In this document: positions 61,511 to 64,000 of the stretch, one piece after another
Position numbering within the stretch: the stretch's first letter is position 1
Layout: every line of letters begins with the position of its first letter
Source of the DNA: JAMLHH01 sp964653095
Lineage (GTDB): Bacteria; Bacteroidota; Bacteroidia; Chitinophagales; JADIYW01
Length of the DNA stretch: 64,000 nucleotides
Reading direction: 5' to 3'
NCBI GenBank assembly: GCA_964653095.1
Contig: CAZZEH010000003.1
Location: 62,001-126,000 of the forward strand
Made by a program: the position numbers and the translations under genes
Notes under the pieces: model-generated
What the model was told of the DNA's origin: nothing
Seen by the model: the letters and a program-made list of their open reading frames with translations, nothing else
The model's database searches: none

Positions 61511-62791
61511 ATGAGTATAGAAAATTTTGACCATAACGGTTATTTGAATATGGAATTACTGCGTTTCTCTACTGCAGGGAGCGTGGATGACGGAAAAAGT
61601 ACTTTGATAGGAAGGCTACTGTATGACAGCAAATCAATTTTCCAGGATCAGATGGAATCTATTGAACAGGCTTCTTTGAAAAAAGGAGAAGATCAGGTAA
61701 ACCTGGCTCTGCTGACGGACGGTCTGCGTTCTGAAAGAGAGCAAGGCATTACGATAGATGTAGCATACCGATACTTTTCCACCCCAAAAAGGAAATTTAT
61801 CATTGCCGATACTCCGGGGCATATTCAGTACACCCGAAATATGGTCACCGGAGCTTCTACTGTAAACCTTGCCATTATTCTGGTAGATGCCAGAAAAGGC
61901 ATCATTGAGCAGACACATCGCCATTCTTTCATTGCCTCTCTGTTACAGATACCTCATATCGTAGTGTGTGTCAATAAGATGGACCTCGAAGATTGGGATA
62001 AAGAAGTATATGATAACATTGTGGCAGAATACAAAACTTTCGCATCCAAACTCAATGTAAAAGATGTAAACTTCATCCCTATCTCGGCATTAAAGGGCGA
62101 TAACGTGGTAGAACGCTCACAGAATATGAGTTGGTACGAGGGTCCCACCCTGCTGTATCTTTTGGAGACCATTCACATTGGAAGCGACGAAAATCTGATT
62201 GATTGCCGACTGCCGATACAGTACGTCATCCGTCCTCAGAAAGACGAATTTCATGACTTTAGAGGATTTGCCGGAAGAGTGGCAGGAGGTATATTTAAAA
62301 AAGGTGATAAGGTCATGGCTTTACCATCCGGCTTCACTTCTACTATCAAGTCTATCAATACCTTTGACGGAGAATTAGATAAAGCTTTTCCGCCAATGTC
62401 TGTTACAGTTACACTCGAAGATGAAATAGATATCAGTCGGGGCGATATGATAGTACGTGAAAATAATGTGCCCAACGTCGGACAAGATATAGACTTAATG
62501 GTATGTTGGTTAAATGAAAAACCGCTGACACCAAGAGGAAAATATGCTCTGATGCACACTTCAAAAGAGTGCAGATGTATCATCAAAAATATTCAGTACA
62601 AAATTGACATCAACACGCTTCACAGAATAGAGGATGACAAAGAAATCGGACTCAACGATATCGGCAGAATACAGCTCAGAACGACCGAGCCTTTGTTTTA
62701 CGACAGCTACAACAAAAATCGGGTTACGGGAAGTCTGATACTTATAGACGAAGCTACCAATGAAACCGTGGCTGCCGGTATGATTATATAG
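61511..62791 (+). CDS. cysN: Sulfate adenylyltransferase subunit 1 (GTPase)
   Basis: GTPase of 426 residues: G1 GSVDDGKST at 23-31, G3 DTPGH, and NKMD. The switch region REQGITIDVAYRYF is of the CysN/EF-Tu type. Beta-barrel domains two and three follow (GDKVMALPSGFTSTIKSI, LTPRGKYALMH). GTP hydrolysis by CysN drives sulfate activation by CysD. Unlike some species, no CysC domain is fused to its end; cysC is a separate gene upstream. Confidence 0.96.
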   Translation: MSIENFDHNGYLNMELLRFSTAGSVDDGKSTLIGRLLYDSKSIFQDQMESIEQASLKKGEDQVNLALLTDGLRSEREQGITIDVAYRYFSTPKRKFIIADTPGHIQYTRNMVTGASTVNLAIILVDARKGIIEQTHRHSFIASLLQIPHIVVCVNKMDLEDWDKEVYDNIVAEYKTFASKLNVKDVNFIPISALKGDNVVERSQNMSWYEGPTLLYLLETIHIGSDENLIDCRLPIQYVIRPQKDEFHDFRGFAGRVAGGIFKKGDKVMALPSGFTSTIKSINTFDGELDKAFPPMSVTVTLEDEIDISRGDMIVRENNVPNVGQDIDLMVCWLNEKPLTPRGKYALMHTSKECRCIIKNIQYKIDINTLHRIEDDKEIGLNDIGRIQLRTTEPLFYDSYNKNRVTGSLILIDEATNETVAAGMII

Positions 62792-62903
62792 ATTGTTTAA
62801 AACAATTCTAAACGGCCAAGCTTCAGTTTAAAATCACTGAATCGTAAGACCTCAGCTGATATAGTTTACTATATTTATATTTCTATGGGCATAAATCGAA
62901 AGC

Positions 62904-63404
62904 ATGTCAGAGGGAATATATTTTTTGGAAAGACAGAAGTTCAGACAATGGTGGCTTTGGCTCATACTAATTGCTGTCGGAATATCTTTTGTCGTGAATC
63001 AGGTAATACATTTCACAGAGTCCCAAAACACTGCCAAAACTAATGGTCTGTTACCCATTCTTCTTTATCTGTTGGGTATATTTCTGCTTTATGCCTTTTT
63101 TTGGGTTTGCTGTTTGGAAACAAAAATTACACAGAAAGGAATTCACATTCGTTTTGTCCCTTTTCACAGAAAACACAAACTGATCCGCTGGGAAGAAATC
63201 CAATCTTTTGAAATAAGAAAATACAAGTCTGTAAGAGAGTACGGCGGGTACGGAATTCGCTACAATTTCAAAAAAGGCAAAGCATATAATGTCTCCGGAA
63301 ATACGGGACTTCAATTATATCTCAATAAAAACAGAAAAATACTTATAGGCACGCAAATGCCGGAGCTGCTCCAAAAAGTATTAGAAATGAATCACTCAAA
63401 ATAA
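62904..63404 (+). CDS. Two-helix membrane protein with a PH-like cytoplasmic domain
   Basis: Protein of 166 residues with two membrane helices (about 16-33 and 48-70) and a C-terminal domain of about 90 residues. The domain reads KGIHIRFVPFHRKHKLIRWE, EIQSFEIRKYKSVREYGGYG, RYNFKKGKAYNVSGNTGLQ and NRKILIGTQMPELLQKVL, a PH-like pattern with W-E-E-I-x-S and IGTQ. Such proteins are common and uncharacterised. Single gene between cysN and the convergent NlpE-META gene. Confidence 0.65.
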   Translation: MSEGIYFLERQKFRQWWLWLILIAVGISFVVNQVIHFTESQNTAKTNGLLPILLYLLGIFLLYAFFWVCCLETKITQKGIHIRFVPFHRKHKLIRWEEIQSFEIRKYKSVREYGGYGIRYNFKKGKAYNVSGNTGLQLYLNKNRKILIGTQMPELLQKVLEMNHSK

Positions 63405-63406
63405 AA

Positions 63407-64000
63407 TCAGTTTTTATATCTGAACTTTAGCAATGCCTCATTTTCGGCATTATACAGAACAAGTATATTATCCTCTCCTATTTCATAGCGATTTACCTGA
63501 GGGAAAACGTCACCTACTTCATCTTCAAGTTCCATATTCAAACAGGCCATCTTGGTTGAAAACATTGGATTAATTTTGATTTTGCCGTTTTCACTGATTT
63601 CATAATCTGCTCCCATAACATTACATCCTGCATTACCGCTAATTCTGTTGACCACTGCGTCAAAAGTAAATTCAGGGCTTTTCAGCTGTGAACCGTATTC
63701 AGATACTTTTTTTCCGTTCACTTCAATCAATTCCCAATAAATATTTTCTATATCTCTCACGACTGAATCCCTTTTCTCAAGAATAAATCTTTCATCCCTT
63801 GGAATTGCTCCATTCTTGTCCAAAAGCACCAGATGATTTTCACCTACAAAAAACCTATTTCCTATTTTATCAAACTCCAGTAATTCAATCACTTGTCCGT
63901 CAGGAGCCCACTTAAATCTGCCGGAAAAGTTTTCTTCATTCACCTCTATAAAATAATCTTCCAAAACAGACAACCTTAAAACAACCCGGGCAGTCTCACC
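63407..64000 (-). CDS. NlpE-like and META domain protein, N-terminus cut by the window edge
   Basis: The frame stays open to base 64000 with residues GETARVVLRLSVLEDYFIEV at the edge, so the start lies outside; the TTG at 63971-63973 is not a true start. The visible N-terminal part (FSGRFKWAPDGQVIELLEFD and NRFFVGENHLVLLDKNG) is the end of an NlpE-like barrel domain. The C-terminal part (YWELIEVNGKKV, FTFDAVVNRISGNAGCNVMG, MFSTKMACLNMELEDE) is a META/HslJ domain. Such lipoproteins are linked to envelope stress and metal or heat resistance in other bacteria. The signal peptide and lipobox cannot be seen here. Confidence 0.72.
   Translation of the reverse strand, partial: GETARVVLRLSVLEDYFIEVNEENFSGRFKWAPDGQVIELLEFDKIGNRFFVGENHLVLLDKNGAIPRDERFILEKRDSVVRDIENIYWELIEVNGKKVSEYGSQLKSPEFTFDAVVNRISGNAGCNVMGADYEISENGKIKINPMFSTKMACLNMELEDEVGDVFPQVNRYEIGEDNILVLYNAENEALLKFRYKN

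Overview
The window comes from a member of the Bacteroidota. The evidence is promoters of the TAnnTTTG type, TonB-dependent receptors paired with surface lipoproteins (a BtuB/BtuG pair and an HmuY/HmuR pair), a degraded type IX secretion sorting domain, the Bacteroidota-type alternative GlmU, a DUF6607 gene, and outer-membrane families typical of this phylum. A Chitinophagia- or Saprospiria-like lineage is plausible but the sequence does not prove it. No tRNA, rRNA or CRISPR array was seen.

Layout. 0-7 kb: the 3' end of ubiE/menG, a long-chain acyl-CoA ligase, a Wzx-type flippase and an AguB-type amidohydrolase. A 1.5-kb non-coding block follows with two and a third tandem copies of a structured unit of about 518 bp. 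6-9.4 kb: two polytopic membrane proteins (one GT-C-like), a MITE-like element and a cobalamin riboswitch. 9.4-12.4 kb: the B12 uptake pair btuB-btuG, then pfkA and yaaA on the minus strand. 14.4-21.2 kb: an AT-rich accessory island with two adjacent DUF262 genes (GmrSD/type IV restriction-like, the best candidate for a poorly described defence system), fragments of IS91-like and IS1182-like transposases, a T9SS sorting-domain remnant, a FkbM methyltransferase and a wrecked porin gene.

21.2-33 kb is a phosphate-starvation regulon: pstS-pstC-pstA-pstB-mgsA-phoU, a TonB receptor with a beta-helix lipoprotein, and a PhoB/PhoR-like pair. Three promoters here share one architecture: four hexamers of the TGTAAC type at an 11-nt period, then 16 nt from the start of the last hexamer to a -7 element ending TTTGCA. 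33.4-40.7 kb is a haem uptake operon on the minus strand (DUF6607, hmuT, hmuU, hmuV, TonB receptor, hmuY) behind a TAnnTTTG promoter with a palindromic candidate operator.

41-47 kb: a large outer-membrane beta-barrel protein and small secreted proteins. 47-58.5 kb is a plus-strand housekeeping run: a TlpA/ResA-like thioredoxin, alternative GlmU, tpiA, prmA, a 1492-residue secreted protein of unknown function, an M48 protease lipoprotein, a spermidine-synthase-like methyltransferase, a START-like protein, a nucleoside phosphorylase and a Crp/Fnr regulator. pgeF and a DUF4442 gene follow on the minus strand. 59.9-62.8 kb is cysC-cysD-cysN, which makes APS and PAPS from sulfate. The window ends in a PH-like membrane protein and a truncated NlpE-META gene.
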